This document shows, piece by piece, positions 47,224 to 57,413 of a stretch of DNA of 64,000 bases. The notes beneath the pieces are model-generated. The model saw only the letters and a program-made list of their open reading frames with translations. It was not told the origin of the DNA and searched no databases. The stretch spans positions 4,193-68,192 of the forward strand of contig JACYUE010000001.1 in NCBI GenBank assembly GCA_014841595.1, read 5' to 3'. The DNA is from Oxalobacteraceae sp. CFBP 8761. Lineage in GTDB: Bacteria; Pseudomonadota; Gammaproteobacteria; Burkholderiales; Burkholderiaceae_D. The translations under genes were made by a program, and so were the position numbers. Positions within the stretch are counted from its first letter, which is position 1. Every line of letters begins with the position of its first letter.

Positions 47224-48700
47224 TCTCTCGAATTACATCAACGGCGAATGGCTCGCCGGCAGCGGCGCCGAACTCGCGACGATCGACCCGTCGACCGGCC
47301 GCCAGACCTGGACCAGCAATGCCTCGAGCCCGGATGACATCGCGCGCGCCGCGCAAGCCGCGCACGACAGCTTCGAAGCCTGGGCCTTGATGCCGCTGGC
47401 CGAACGCATCGCCATCGCCACGCGTTTTCGCGATCTGCTGAAGGACAACGCCGAGTCGCTCGCCGCGACGATCGCCGAAGAAGTCGGCAAGCCTTTGTGG
47501 GAAGCGCGCACCGAAGTGGCCACGATGGCCAACAAGATCGACATCTCGGTCCAGGCGCACGCCGCGCGCACCGGCGAGAGCGCAACCAAGGTCGCCGACG
47601 GCAACGCCGTGCTGCGCCACCGTCCGCACGGCGTGTTCGCCGTCTACGGGCCGTACAACTTCCCCGGCCACCTGCCGAACGGCCACATCGTGCCGGCGCT
47701 GATCGCGGGGAACACGCTGCTGTTCAAGCCGAGTGAATACGCACCGCGTACGGCGGTCAAGACAGTGCAGCTGTGGGAGCAGGCCGGTTTGCCCAAGGGC
47801 GTGCTGAACCTGGTCAACGGCGGCCGCGACACCGGCATCGCGCTGGGCCAGCAAGCGCTGATTGACGGCGTGCTGTTTACCGGCAGCAGCCAGACCGGCG
47901 CCGCGCTGCATAAACAGTTCGGTGGCCAGCCGGGCAAGATGCTGGCGCTGGAAATGGGCGGCAACAATCCGCTTGTCGTGTGGGGCGTAGAAGACATCGA
48001 CGCGGCTGTGCACCACACAGTGATGTCGGCGTTCATCTCAGCGGGCCAGCGCTGCACTTGCGCGCGCCGTCTCGTGATCGAAAACGGCGCTGCCGGCGAC
48101 GCGTTCCTGGCGCGCCTGGTGGCCGTGGCTGCACAGTTGCAGGTTGGCCCGTCGAACGCCGAACCGCAGCCGTTCATGGGCCCCGTCGTCTCGAGCGCCG
48201 TCGCTGCGCGCCTGGTGCAGGCGCAGGAAGACATGGTCGCGAAAGGCGGCAAGCTGCTGCTGGCGATGCGCCAGCTCGACCCGAACACCGGCTTCGTCAC
48301 TGCCGGCATCGTCGACACGACCGATGCACAGGGCATCCCGGACGAAGAATGGTTCGGCCCCTTGCTCCAAGTGATCCGCGTGGCGAGTTTCGACGAGGCG
48401 CTGCGCGTGGCCAACGCCACCGACTACGGCCTGGCCGCAAGCCTGCTGTCGCCATCCGAAGACCAGTGGCAGCGCTTTGCCGTGCGCGCCCGCGCCGGCA
48501 TCGTCAACTGGAACCGGCCAACCACCGGCGCGGCCAGCTCGGCGCCGTTTGGCGGCGTGGGCAAGTCGGGCAATCACCGTCCGAGCGCGTATTACGCCGC
48601 CGATTATTGCGCCTATCCGGTCGCCTCGATCGAGAACCCGGTGCTGGACATGCCGGCCAAGCTCTCGCCCGGCTTGCGCTTTCCGGCTGAAGGAGCTTGA
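47216..48700 (+). CDS. astD: N-succinylglutamate 5-semialdehyde dehydrogenase
   Basis: Protein of 494 residues of the aldehyde dehydrogenase superfamily, oxidising succinylglutamate semialdehyde to succinylglutamate with [25 protein letters not shown] near 142, [12 protein letters not shown] near 222, the general base in [11 protein letters not shown] near 245 and the nucleophilic Cys in [13 protein letters not shown] near 278 are all seen. The N-terminus [12 protein letters not shown] is the family start. It overlaps the end of aruG by eight bases, and astB starts two bases after its stop. Confidence 0.93.
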   Translation: MANLSNYINGEWLAGSGAELATIDPSTGRQTWTSNASSPDDIARAAQAAHDSFEAWALMPLAERIAIATRFRDLLKDNAESLAATIAEEVGKPLWEARTEVATMANKIDISVQAHAARTGESATKVADGNAVLRHRPHGVFAVYGPYNFPGHLPNGHIVPALIAGNTLLFKPSEYAPRTAVKTVQLWEQAGLPKGVLNLVNGGRDTGIALGQQALIDGVLFTGSSQTGAALHKQFGGQPGKMLALEMGGNNPLVVWGVEDIDAAVHHTVMSAFISAGQRCTCARRLVIENGAAGDAFLARLVAVAAQLQVGPSNAEPQPFMGPVVSSAVAARLVQAQEDMVAKGGKLLLAMRQLDPNTGFVTAGIVDTTDAQGIPDEEWFGPLLQVIRVASFDEALRVANATDYGLAASLLSPSEDQWQRFAVRARAGIVNWNRPTTGAASSAPFGGVGKSGNHRPSAYYAADYCAYPVASIENPVLDMPAKLSPGLRFPAEGA

Positions 48701-48702
48701 GC

Positions 48703-50043
48703 ATGCGCGACGCACGCGAATTCAATTTCGACGGGCTGGTTGGCCCGTCGCACAACTATGCTGGTCTGTCGTTCGGTAACGTGGCCTCGTTCAGCAATGT
48801 GCGCAGCAGCTCCAATCCGCGCCAGGCCGCCTTGCAGGGCCTGGCCAAGATGCGTGAGCTGGCCGCGCGCGGCTTTGCGCAGGCGGTGATGCCGCCGCAG
48901 GGCCGCCCGAATTTCAGGTTGCTGCGCAGCCTGGGTTTTTCGGGCACCGATGCCGATGTGCTGGCCCGCGCCTATCGCGAAGCGCCGGTGATCCTGGCCT
49001 GCGCCTGGTCGGCCGCGCCGATGTGGACCGCCAACGCGGCCACTGTCAGCCCGTCGGCCGATTCGCTCGATGGCCGCGTGCACTTCACGGCCGCGAACCT
49101 GAACAACAAGCTGCACCGCTCCGAAGAACACGTGCAGGCCACGCGCACGCTGCGCGCGATCTTCGGCAACAGCGAACATTTCATGGTGCACGACCCGCTG
49201 CCATCGGTGCCGGCCTTTGCCGACGAAGGCGCGGCCAACCACACGCGCTTTGCCGCGAGCCACGGCGCGGCCGGCGTCGAGTTCTTCGTGTATGGCCGCG
49301 TCGAGTTCGATCCGTCCGCACCGGCACCCAAAAAATACCCGGCGCGCCAGACACTCGAAGCGTCGCAAGCCATCGCGCGCCTGCACGGCCTGGACCCGGC
49401 GCGCACCGTGTTCGCATCGCAGAACCCGGACGTGATCGACCAGGGCGTCTTCCACAACGACGTCATCGCGGTCGGCAATGGCAATGTGCTGTTCTATCAC
49501 GAGCAGGCATTCGCCGATGAAGCGGGCACGCTCGACGCGCTGCGGCGCGCGCTGGCCGTGGCCGGCACCGAGCTGCACCCGGTGCGCGTGGCGAGCAGCC
49601 AGGTGGCGGTGGGCGACGCTGTCGCCAGCTACCTGTTCAACAGCCAGCTGCTGTCCAAGGCCGATGGCCGCATGGCGCTGGTGGTGCCGCACGAATGCCG
49701 CGAGAACGCCGCAGTTGCCGATTATCTGGCAGGCTTGCTGGCGGGGCGCGGGCCGATCGACGAATTGATCGAATTCGATCTGCGCCAGAGCATGCGCAAT
49801 GGCGGCGGGCCGGCGTGCCTGCGCCTGCGCGTGGCGCTGACCGATGCCGAGGCGGCCGCAATGCACCAGGGCGTGATCATGACCGAGGCGGTGTACGCGC
49901 AACTGGTCGCGTGGGTCGAACGCCATTATCGCGACCGCATCGAAACGCAGGATCTGATGGACCCGCAGCTGGCGCTCGAATGCGCCGCCGCGCTGGAAGA
50001 ACTCACACGCATCCTCGGCTTGCCGGGGCTGTACGACTTGTAA
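48703..50043 (+). CDS. astB: N-succinylarginine dihydrolase
   Basis: Protein of 446 residues that splits succinylarginine into succinylornithine, ammonia and carbon dioxide. The start [20 protein letters not shown] is highly characteristic. The amidinotransferase-fold catalytic residues are in place: Glu in [11 protein letters not shown] near 172, His in [12 protein letters not shown] near 250, Cys in [11 protein letters not shown] near 368. AAGGAG sits seven bases before the ATG at 48703; a TTG six bases upstream is in frame but too close. Length equals that of E. coli AstB (447). Confidence 0.94.
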   Translation: MRDAREFNFDGLVGPSHNYAGLSFGNVASFSNVRSSSNPRQAALQGLAKMRELAARGFAQAVMPPQGRPNFRLLRSLGFSGTDADVLARAYREAPVILACAWSAAPMWTANAATVSPSADSLDGRVHFTAANLNNKLHRSEEHVQATRTLRAIFGNSEHFMVHDPLPSVPAFADEGAANHTRFAASHGAAGVEFFVYGRVEFDPSAPAPKKYPARQTLEASQAIARLHGLDPARTVFASQNPDVIDQGVFHNDVIAVGNGNVLFYHEQAFADEAGTLDALRRALAVAGTELHPVRVASSQVAVGDAVASYLFNSQLLSKADGRMALVVPHECRENAAVADYLAGLLAGRGPIDELIEFDLRQSMRNGGGPACLRLRVALTDAEAAAMHQGVIMTEAVYAQLVAWVERHYRDRIETQDLMDPQLALECAAALEELTRILGLPGLYDL

Positions 50044-50141
50044 CAGCAGGATTCGGACGGGTAATCCCTGTCCATATAAAGCAGGGCAGCGCCACGCCAC
50101 GAGCCGGTTGCGCGCCAGGCACACAACTTTGGAGAAGCAAG

Positions 50142-53100
50142 ATGAAAGATATGCCCAACGATTTGCGCGGCCAGACGCTGGCGCTGATCAACGAGAATGG
50201 TTCGGCCAATCAATCGGCCGGCAGCGCGCAGGTCAATGCCTTGATCGCCGCCTGGCTCGAGTCGCTCGACGACGAAGACCTGGCCGGCACCGCGCCGCAA
50301 AGCCTGGCGCCCGTGCTGGTCGACGGTTTCTCGCAACTGGCCCAGCGCACCGGCCCTGGCGCGCAGATCGCCACGATGGGTTATTCGGACGGTCGCGGCG
50401 GCAAGGCCACCGCACTCTTGATTCTCAACGATGACCGCCCGTACCTGGTCGACTCGTTCGTCATGGCACTGCGCAAGGAGCGCATCGTCGCCGCCGGCGT
50501 CATGAACGCCGTGCTGCCGGTACGCCGCGACGCCACCGGCGCATTGGCCGCCATCGGCGAAGCGGGCAGCCCGCTCGAATCCATCGTCCTGTGCCTGCTG
50601 AACGACGAACTGCAGGTCGAAGAACTCGACAAGCTGACCGCGCGCATCCGCATGGTCGCCAGCGACGCTGCCACCGTGCAGCGCGACGCCGTCGCCATGG
50701 GCGACCGCATGACCGCCGTGGCCGCAGCCGCTGCCGCCGCCGGCACGCCGGACGGCCAGGAAGCCGCCGCGTTCCTCGAATGGGCCAAGAACGAAGGCTT
50801 CGAGCCGTTCGGCTACGCCTACTACGTCGTCAAGGCGGGCGAGCGCGAACTCGAACGCGATCTGGGCAGCCGCATCGGCGTGCTGAAAGACACCGCGCAT
50901 CCGGTGTATGGCGATTGCCTGGCCAGTATCCCGGGTGACCTCGATACGCTCTCGCGCCGCGCTGACACGCTCTCGATCGTCAAGGCCGACGTGGGCGGCA
51001 CGCTGCACCGCGACCAGCCGCTGGACTTCATCGGCGTGCGCGACACCGACGCGCAGGGCCGCATCCTGGGCGAGCATTGCTTCATTGGCCTGTTCACCCG
51101 CGCCGCCACCTCGACCCCGCTGGCGCGCCTGCCGTTCGCCCGTGGCCGCGTGGCCAAGGTGCTCGGCATCGCCGGCGTGCGCCAGGAAGGTTTCCGCGCC
51201 GAGAAATTCATTGAGATCCTCGAATCGCTGCCGCGCAACGAAGCGCTGGAAGCCGAGCCGGAATGGCTGGCCGAAGTCTGCAGCGCCGTGGTGTCGCTGT
51301 ACAAGCAGCCGCGCGCCAAGGTGTTTGCCCGCCGCGACGTGTATCGCCGTCACCTGAACGTGCTGGTGTACCTGCCGCGCGAGCGCTTCAGCGCTGCCGT
51401 GGCCGCGAGCCTGGCAGCCGCCCTGAAGGAAAGCTCGGGCGCGCGCGACGTCGACGTCCAGACCCTGGTGGCCGATGGCCCGCTGGCACGCGTGTACCTG
51501 ATCGCGCACGCGGCCCGCTATCCGCTCGACCTGGAAACCGACCTGCAGGCCCCGCTGCTGGGCGTGCTCGATGGCTGGCATGACCGCTTTGCCCAGCTGA
51601 CCAACAGCGTCGATGAAAGCCGCCTGCGCAGCCTGATGCGCAAGGTGGTGCCGACGCTGCCGGTGAGTTTTGTCTCCGCCACTGCGCCCGAAACGGCATT
51701 CCGCGACGTGCACGCGCTGTTGACGCGCTGCCGTCCGGATCGCGTGACCGCCCGCATCGAGCAGGATGACGCTGCCGGTACCTCGATCCGCCTGTATTCG
51801 AGCGAGACCGTGCCGTCGCTGTCGCGCATCCTGCCGGCGCTGCAGAACGCCGGCATCGCGGTCGACCGCGAGCAGACCTTCCGCCACACCGGCCTGGATG
51901 GCGTGCGCCGCTACGTGACCGCGCTGTCGGTCGACGCCGAAAGCGCCGCCAAACTCACCAAGCCGGGGATCGGCAAAGTGGCCGAAGAATTGTTCTCGGC
52001 CCTGTTCAATGACGAAGCCGAAGATGGCCGCATGAACGGCCTGACCATCGAAGGCGGCCTGTCGCTGCGCGAAGTGCAGCTGGTGCGCGCCTACATCAGC
52101 TACTGGCGTCAGCTCGGCTCGAAGTTTTCGGTGCGCTACATGGCCGAAACGCTGCGCGCCCAGCCTGGCCTGGTCAAGGAATTCGTCAATGGCTTCATGC
52201 AGCGCTTCGATCCGGCCCTGACCGACGAACAACGCAACGAAGGCAGCAGCGCGCTGTACCTGCTGAAAACCAGCCTGCCGGGCGTGAACCACGCCGACAC
52301 CGAAGAAATCATGGCCGCGCTGATCGACCTGGCGCTGGCCACCGTGCGTACCAACTACTTCCAGAACAGCGGCGAAAAGATCATCTTCAAGGTCGACACG
52401 AGCGACCTGGCGCTGGCGCCGGAGCCGCGGCCGTTCCGCGAAATCTATGTGTTCTCGCGCCGCTTCGAAGGCGTGCACCTGCGCGGCGGCCCGGTCGCCC
52501 GCGGCGGTCTGCGCTGGTCGGACCGCATGGAAGACTACCGCACTGAGGTGCTGGGCCTGGTGAAGGCGCAGATGGTCAAGAACGCCGTCATCGTGCCGGC
52601 CGGCTCGAAAGGCGGCTTTGTCTGCAAGCAGATGCCGAAGGATGCGGCGCGCGACGTGGTCGCCGCCGAGGGCGAAGCCGTCTACCGCCTGTTCATTGCC
52701 AGCCTGCTGGAAGTGACCGACAACCGCGTGCGCGGCGAGATCGTGCCGCCAGAGGCGACCGTGCGTCACGACCAGGACGATCCGTACCTGGTGGTGGCCG
52801 CCGACAAGGGCACCGCGACGTTCTCGGACATCGCCAACAGCATCGCCGTGCAGCGCGGCTTCTGGCTGGGCGACGCGTTCGCGTCGGGCGGCTCGAACGG
52901 TTACGACCACAAGAAGATGGGCATCACCGCCAAGGGCGCGTTCGAAGCGGTCAAGCGCCACTTCTATGAACTGGGCCATGACCTGGCCAACAACCCGATC
53001 ACGATGACCGGTGTGGGCGACATGTCGGGCGACGTGTTCGGCAACGGCGTGCTGCTGTCGCGCCAGCTGAAACTGGTGGCGGCGTTCGACCACCGCCACA

Positions 53101-54848
53101 TCTTCCTGGACCCGACGCCGGACGTCGAAGTCTCGTTCAAGGAACGCGAGCGCATGTTCGCGCTGCCACGCTCGTCGTGGGAAGACTATGACAAGAGCCT
53201 GATCTCGGCCGGCGGCGGCGTGTACCCGCGCAATGCCCGCTCGATCGAACTCTCGCCGCAGATCCGCGAGGCGCTGCAGATCGAAGAGACATCGCTGCCG
53301 CCACAGGAACTGATGCACCGCATCGTCAAGGCGCCGGTCGACCTGTTCTACAACGGCGGCATCGGTACCTATATCAAGGCCTCGACCGAGACGCATGCAC
53401 AGGTGAAGGACCGCGCCAACGACCAGATCCGCGTCAACGGCAATGAGCTGCGCTGCAAGGTGGTGAGCGAAGGCGGCAATCTGGGCGCGACCCAGGCCGG
53501 CCGCATCGAGTTCGCGCTCGCCGGTGGCCGCATCTTCACCGATGCGATCGACAACTCGGCCGGCGTGGATTGCTCGGACCATGAAGTCAACGTCAAGATC
53601 TGGCTCGACACCGAAGTCAATGCCGGTCAGTTGTCGGAAACGGACCGTAACCGCACGCTGAACGAAATGACGGGTGAAATCGAGCGCCTGGTCCTGCGCG
53701 ACAACACGCTGCAGACGCATTTGCTGACGCGCGAAGTGCAGGCGCAAGCCACAGGCGCGGTGGTCGATGGCTACATCGCCCTGATCGCCAACCTGGAAGC
53801 CGAAGGCGCCGTCTCGCGCGAGCTCGAACAGCTCCCGAGCGACGCCGAACTGCTGCGCCGCAAGGCGCTGGGCCTGGGCCTGACCGCGCCGGAACTGGCC
53901 GTGGTCATTGCCAACGTCAAGAACCGCTTCAAGCGTACGCTGGCTGCACTGCCGCTGACCGACGAAGTCTGGGCCGATTCGCTGCTGCGGCCTTACTTCC
54001 CGGCGCAACTGGTCGCCACCCGCGATCCGCTGGACCATCCGCTGGCCAACGCCATCCTGGCCACCGTGCTGGCCAACGAAGCCGTCAACCGCTGCGGTCC
54101 GCTGATGCTGCGCGACCTGGCGCTGGAACACCGCATCGACGACACCGAAGTCGTCAAGGCGTGGGCCAAGGCCTGGGCTGCGCTGCACCTGGCGCCGGTG
54201 TTCGATGCGCTCGACGCCGACGCCCTGGTGGTGCCGCGCGACGTGTCGGTCTCGGTCGACAACCGCACACGCGCGCTGCAACGCGCCACGATCGAAGGCG
54301 TGCTGTCGCTGCCACCTGGCTCGCAAGGCCTGGACGAGCTCTCGACGCTGTTCGCCGAAGCCGACGAGAGTGCGGCCGCCAAGTTCCGCTCCGAGGCCGA
54401 TGGCCACACGGGCCTGCCGCCGCAGTTTGCAGCGGCCTGGAAGGCGGTCGAGATCATCGAGTCGCAAGCCTCGTTCCTGTTCGCGGCGGTCTCGGTGCCA
54501 CGGCCAGAGGGCATGTCGCTGCTGCAGTTCCTGCAGGTCGGCACCTTGCTGCGCCAGCAGGTCGGCATCGACACGCTGGAACTGGGCCTGAAGCTGCCGG
54601 CGCAGAGCAAGTCGCAGGAACAGCTGCGCAACTACGCGCTGCAGTCGCTGCGCCGCGCGCAACAGCGCCTGCTGCTGCAGGTGATCGAGCATGCGGGCCA
54701 CAACGGCAACGACATGCAGGCAGCGGTGGACGAAGTGACCGCCGCGCGCGGGTTGACGGGCTTTGCCCCGCCGACCGAATTGGAGCAGGCGATGCTGGAC
54801 GTGTGGGCGCTGTCGGAAGGCCTCTCGCCAGAACGTCTGGCTGCATAA
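50142..54848 (+). CDS. gdhB: Large NAD-specific glutamate dehydrogenase (GDH-180 class)
   Basis: Protein of 1568 residues, the size class of Pseudomonas GdhB and Streptomyces Gdh. The long N-terminal part holds ACT-like regulatory regions. The catalytic domain starts near residue 760: RGGPVARGGLRWSDRMEDY near 780 and VPAGSKGGFVCK near 823 with the active-site lysine, then the dinucleotide-binding part with EGGNLGATQAGR near 1108. It converts glutamate to 2-oxoglutarate and ammonia. It lies inside the AST operon between astB and astE, with a 98-base gap in front that contains CATATAAAG and an inverted repeat, so an internal promoter is possible. GGAG lies nine bases before the ATG at 50142; the frame is open far upstream over astB but that part is not real. 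Confidence 0.93.
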   Translation: MKDMPNDLRGQTLALINENGSANQSAGSAQVNALIAAWLESLDDEDLAGTAPQSLAPVLVDGFSQLAQRTGPGAQIATMGYSDGRGGKATALLILNDDRPYLVDSFVMALRKERIVAAGVMNAVLPVRRDATGALAAIGEAGSPLESIVLCLLNDELQVEELDKLTARIRMVASDAATVQRDAVAMGDRMTAVAAAAAAAGTPDGQEAAAFLEWAKNEGFEPFGYAYYVVKAGERELERDLGSRIGVLKDTAHPVYGDCLASIPGDLDTLSRRADTLSIVKADVGGTLHRDQPLDFIGVRDTDAQGRILGEHCFIGLFTRAATSTPLARLPFARGRVAKVLGIAGVRQEGFRAEKFIEILESLPRNEALEAEPEWLAEVCSAVVSLYKQPRAKVFARRDVYRRHLNVLVYLPRERFSAAVAASLAAALKESSGARDVDVQTLVADGPLARVYLIAHAARYPLDLETDLQAPLLGVLDGWHDRFAQLTNSVDESRLRSLMRKVVPTLPVSFVSATAPETAFRDVHALLTRCRPDRVTARIEQDDAAGTSIRLYSSETVPSLSRILPALQNAGIAVDREQTFRHTGLDGVRRYVTALSVDAESAAKLTKPGIGKVAEELFSALFNDEAEDGRMNGLTIEGGLSLREVQLVRAYISYWRQLGSKFSVRYMAETLRAQPGLVKEFVNGFMQRFDPALTDEQRNEGSSALYLLKTSLPGVNHADTEEIMAALIDLALATVRTNYFQNSGEKIIFKVDTSDLALAPEPRPFREIYVFSRRFEGVHLRGGPVARGGLRWSDRMEDYRTEVLGLVKAQMVKNAVIVPAGSKGGFVCKQMPKDAARDVVAAEGEAVYRLFIASLLEVTDNRVRGEIVPPEATVRHDQDDPYLVVAADKGTATFSDIANSIAVQRGFWLGDAFASGGSNGYDHKKMGITAKGAFEAVKRHFYELGHDLANNPITMTGVGDMSGDVFGNGVLLSRQLKLVAAFDHRHIFLDPTPDVEVSFKERERMFALPRSSWEDYDKSLISAGGGVYPRNARSIELSPQIREALQIEETSLPPQELMHRIVKAPVDLFYNGGIGTYIKASTETHAQVKDRANDQIRVNGNELRCKVVSEGGNLGATQAGRIEFALAGGRIFTDAIDNSAGVDCSDHEVNVKIWLDTEVNAGQLSETDRNRTLNEMTGEIERLVLRDNTLQTHLLTREVQAQATGAVVDGYIALIANLEAEGAVSRELEQLPSDAELLRRKALGLGLTAPELAVVIANVKNRFKRTLAALPLTDEVWADSLLRPYFPAQLVATRDPLDHPLANAILATVLANEAVNRCGPLMLRDLALEHRIDDTEVVKAWAKAWAALHLAPVFDALDADALVVPRDVSVSVDNRTRALQRATIEGVLSLPPGSQGLDELSTLFAEADESAAAKFRSEADGHTGLPPQFAAAWKAVEIIESQASFLFAAVSVPRPEGMSLLQFLQVGTLLRQQVGIDTLELGLKLPAQSKSQEQLRNYALQSLRRAQQRLLLQVIEHAGHNGNDMQAAVDEVTAARGLTGFAPPTELEQAMLDVWALSEGLSPERLAA

Positions 54849-54861
54849 GGTGAGCACTGAG

Positions 54862-55863
54862 ATGAGCACCGCAGCTGCAGCAGGGTTGCCGGAAGCGGTG
54901 CGCGCGCTGGCCGAAGCCGACTTCGGCGCGGTCGCGCAGCGTTTTCGTGACGCCGGCTTTGTCGTCGCGTTGCCAGCGTCGGGCATCCTGACGGTGCGCG
55001 CCGCAACGCCGGACGCCAACCGCCCCAGCGTGCTGGTGTCGGTCGGCGTGCATGGTGACGAGACGGGGCCGATCGAGATGGTGGCGTATCTGGTCGACGC
55101 GCTGTCGCGTTCCGCCAGTGCGCTGGCGGTGGACCTGATGCTTTGTGTCGGGCATATCGACGCCATTCGCGCCGGCAAGCGTTTCATCGACGCAGACCTG
55201 AACCGGATGTTCCGCGCCGAACGCGGCTCCCTCGCCGGGACATTCGAGGCAGGGCGCGCCGATGTGCTGATCGAGGCGACCCGCGCGTTTTTCGAGGGCA
55301 GTGGCCCGGCGCGCTGGCACCTCGACCTGCACACGGCGATCAGGCCGTCGCACTATCCGATGTTCGCGATCGTGCCGGAACTGATTGCCGACGCAGCGCG
55401 CGAGGGATTGATGGGGTGGCTGGGCGAGGCAGGGATCGAAGCGATCATCATGAACCCCGAATCGGCCGGCACCTACAGTTACTTCACCGCCGAGCATCTC
55501 GGCGCGGCCAGCAGCACGGTCGAACTGGGTCGTGTTGGCACGCTGGGGCAGAATGACCTGTCGCAGTTTGCCGCCGCCTCAAGCGCGCTGGATCGCCTGC
55601 TGCGCGGCCAACCGGCGCAGCCAGCAACGGCGCCACCGCGCGTGTTCGCAACAGCGCAGTCGATCATCAAGCTGTCCGACGCGTTCAGCATGCGGGTAGG
55701 GCGCGAGACCTGGAACTTCACGCCGATGCAAAAAGGTGACGTCATCGCGCAGGATGGTGCAACGACCTACACGGTGCAGCACGACGAAGAACTGGTCGTG
55801 TTCCCGAACCCGGATGTCCGGGTGGGACTACGCGCCGGAATCATGGTAGTGCGCATCCGGTAA
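54862..55863 (+). CDS. astE: Succinylglutamate desuccinylase
   Basis: Protein of 333 residues, a zinc carboxypeptidase-like enzyme that releases succinate and glutamate, the last step of the AST pathway. Zinc ligands are in GVHGDETGP near 64 (His, Glu) and HLDLHTAIRP near 155 (His); DADLNRMFRAERG near 112 is the substrate-binding Asn-Arg. The catalytic Glu is in STVELGRVG near 218. Start: ATG at 54862 with AGGTGAG upstream; a GTG four codons earlier is possible. It begins 13 bases after the gdhB stop, so the dehydrogenase is truly within the operon. A strong terminator follows. Confidence 0.92.
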   Translation: MSTAAAAGLPEAVRALAEADFGAVAQRFRDAGFVVALPASGILTVRAATPDANRPSVLVSVGVHGDETGPIEMVAYLVDALSRSASALAVDLMLCVGHIDAIRAGKRFIDADLNRMFRAERGSLAGTFEAGRADVLIEATRAFFEGSGPARWHLDLHTAIRPSHYPMFAIVPELIADAAREGLMGWLGEAGIEAIIMNPESAGTYSYFTAEHLGAASSTVELGRVGTLGQNDLSQFAAASSALDRLLRGQPAQPATAPPRVFATAQSIIKLSDAFSMRVGRETWNFTPMQKGDVIAQDGATTYTVQHDEELVVFPNPDVRVGLRAGIMVVRIR

Positions 55864-55868
55864 CACCA

Positions 55869-55891
55869 AGCGGGCCACGGCCCGCTTTTTT
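55869..55891 (+). terminator. Intrinsic terminator of the ast operon
   Basis: AGCGGGCC and GGCCCGCT form the stem, with effective loop of a few bases, followed by six Ts. It ends the operon six bases after the astE stop. Confidence 0.8.
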
Positions 55892-55917
55892 CGGTCGACG
55901 ACACGTATTTTCATAAC

Positions 55918-56115
55918 ACAGCCGGGGTCAGGTCTGACATTCGGACACGACCTCAGCCTTACAGCCGGGGTCAGGTCTGACATTCGGACACGGCCTCAGC
56001 CTTAGCCACTTCCAACAGTGTCTTTCCCGTATTAGCATGGCCTGGTGCCAGCTGGTTCGCACTACGCGATTGTCGAGATCGTGTCCGAATGTCAGACCTG
56101 ACCCCCGCTTTTTTG
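55918..56115 (-). repeat. REP/MITE-like element, copy B
   Basis: Inverted relative to copy A (33782-33980). Reading the minus strand: one terminal unit (56107 down to about 56068), a 69-base core with the shared GGCCATGCTAAT, then two tandem units of the other terminus (about 55995-55963 and 55955-55922). Copy A has the opposite end doubled. The units are nearly identical between copies although the cores differ at about a third of positions. It fills most of the 313-base gap between the ast terminator and the oxidoreductase gene. Confidence 0.8.
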
Positions 56116-56176
56116 GGTCGACGACACGAATTTTCATGGCGGGCTAGACTGGTGCTCTTGATATGCAGGAGCCACC

Positions 56177-57289
56177 ATGACCATGCTGTTTTCACCGTAC
56201 TCGCTCGGCCCCCTCGAGCTGTCCAACCGTATTACCATCGCCCCGATGTGCCAGTATTCGGCTGTCGATGGCCTGGCCACCGATTGGCACATGATCCATC
56301 TCGGCAGCCTGGCGCTGTCCGGCGCCGCGCTGATCACGTTAGAGGCCACGGCCGTCGTACCGGAAGGCCGCATCTCGCCGAATGACCTGGGCCTGTGGTC
56401 CGATGCGCATGCCGCCGCGCTCGCGCCGATTCTGGCAGCGATGCGTCGTCATTCGCCGATCAAGATCGGCATCCAGCTGAGTCATGCAGGCCGCAAGGCG
56501 TCGACGAACGTGCCGTGGGAAGGTGGCACGCAGATCGCCCCCGAAGCCGCCAATGGCTGGCAGACCGAAGGCCCGTCCGCCGTGCCGCATACCGGGGGCG
56601 ACGCCGCGCCGCTGGCGCTCGATGCCGCCGGCCTGGAACGGGTGCGTGACAGCTTCGTTGCCGCTGCACGCCGCGCGCACGCGCTGGGTTTTGATGCGAT
56701 CGAGCTGCACGGCGCCCACGGCTACCTGCTGCACCAGTTCCTCTCGCCGCTGGCCAACCACCGCACCGACGCATACGGCGGCTCGCTCGAGAACCGCATG
56801 CGCTATCCGCTGGAAGTCTTTGCGGCCGTGCGCGCTGCCGTGCCGTCGATGACGCTCGGGATGCGCATCTCGGCCACCGACTGGGTCGACGGCGGCTGGG
56901 ACCTCGAACAGAGCGTGCGCTTTGCGCAGGAACTGGAGCGCATCGGGTGCGACTTCATCCACGTCTCGAGCGGTGGCGTGTCGCCTGCCCAGAAGATTCC
57001 GGTGGAGCCGGGCTACCAGATCGGCTTCGCTGAACGGATCAAGCATGACACGGGCCTGCCAACGATCGGCGTGGGCCTGATTACCGAGGCGCGCCATGCT
57101 GAAGCCATTTTGCAGGCGGGCCAGGCGGACGTCATCGCCCTGGCGCGCGCGATGCTGTATGACCCGCGCTGGCCATGGCACGCGGCGGCTGAACTGGGGG
57201 CGCAGGTGAGCGCGCCGCCGCAGTACTGGCGCTCGCAGCCGCACGAATTCAAGACGCTGTTCGACACCACGCAGCCTGGCAAGGGCTGA
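56177..57289 (+). CDS. NADH:flavin oxidoreductase, old yellow enzyme family (YqjM/XenA-like)
   Basis: Protein of 370 residues, an FMN ene-reductase that reduces activated double bonds of xenobiotics or quinones. Features of the YqjM-like class: IAPMCQYSA near 21 with Cys and Tyr that tune the flavin, IQLSHAGRKAS near 98, the substrate-binding His pair in ELHGAHGYLLHQFLSP near 175, and NHRTDAYGGSLENRMRYP (about 192-210). The C-terminal VIALARAMLYDPRWPWHAA is typical. AGGAG lies six bases before the ATG at 56177. The gene follows the repeat element and is the first of a plus-strand run. The physiological substrate is unknown. Confidence 0.92.
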   Translation: MTMLFSPYSLGPLELSNRITIAPMCQYSAVDGLATDWHMIHLGSLALSGAALITLEATAVVPEGRISPNDLGLWSDAHAAALAPILAAMRRHSPIKIGIQLSHAGRKASTNVPWEGGTQIAPEAANGWQTEGPSAVPHTGGDAAPLALDAAGLERVRDSFVAAARRAHALGFDAIELHGAHGYLLHQFLSPLANHRTDAYGGSLENRMRYPLEVFAAVRAAVPSMTLGMRISATDWVDGGWDLEQSVRFAQELERIGCDFIHVSSGGVSPAQKIPVEPGYQIGFAERIKHDTGLPTIGVGLITEARHAEAILQAGQADVIALARAMLYDPRWPWHAAAELGAQVSAPPQYWRSQPHEFKTLFDTTQPGKG

Positions 57290-57413
57290 CACGGTTCGCG
57301 CCGGGGGCATGCAGTCCACGGCGCCGTTTTTGCAGTTCGTCGCATGCAGCACGTTGCAGGGCAGGGCGGTTGGTAGAGTGCCATCACCCGAACAACAACC
57401 TGTCAGGACTGCC

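Noticed and set aside
49695..50141. Extended N-terminus for the glutamate dehydrogenase
   Set aside because: The open frame runs back over astB in another phase. The ATG at 50142 has a good ribosome-binding site and gives the family length.
49926..55334. Minus-strand open frame of about 1800 codons opposite astB, gdhB and astE
   Set aside because: It is antisense to well-supported genes. Its product is dominated by R, A, H, Q and G without any domain, as expected from strong third-position GC bias.
55921..56105. Repeat at 56 kb considered as part of the ast terminator or an attenuator
   Set aside because: The operon already ends at 55891, and the same element occurs at 33.8 kb next to unrelated genes.
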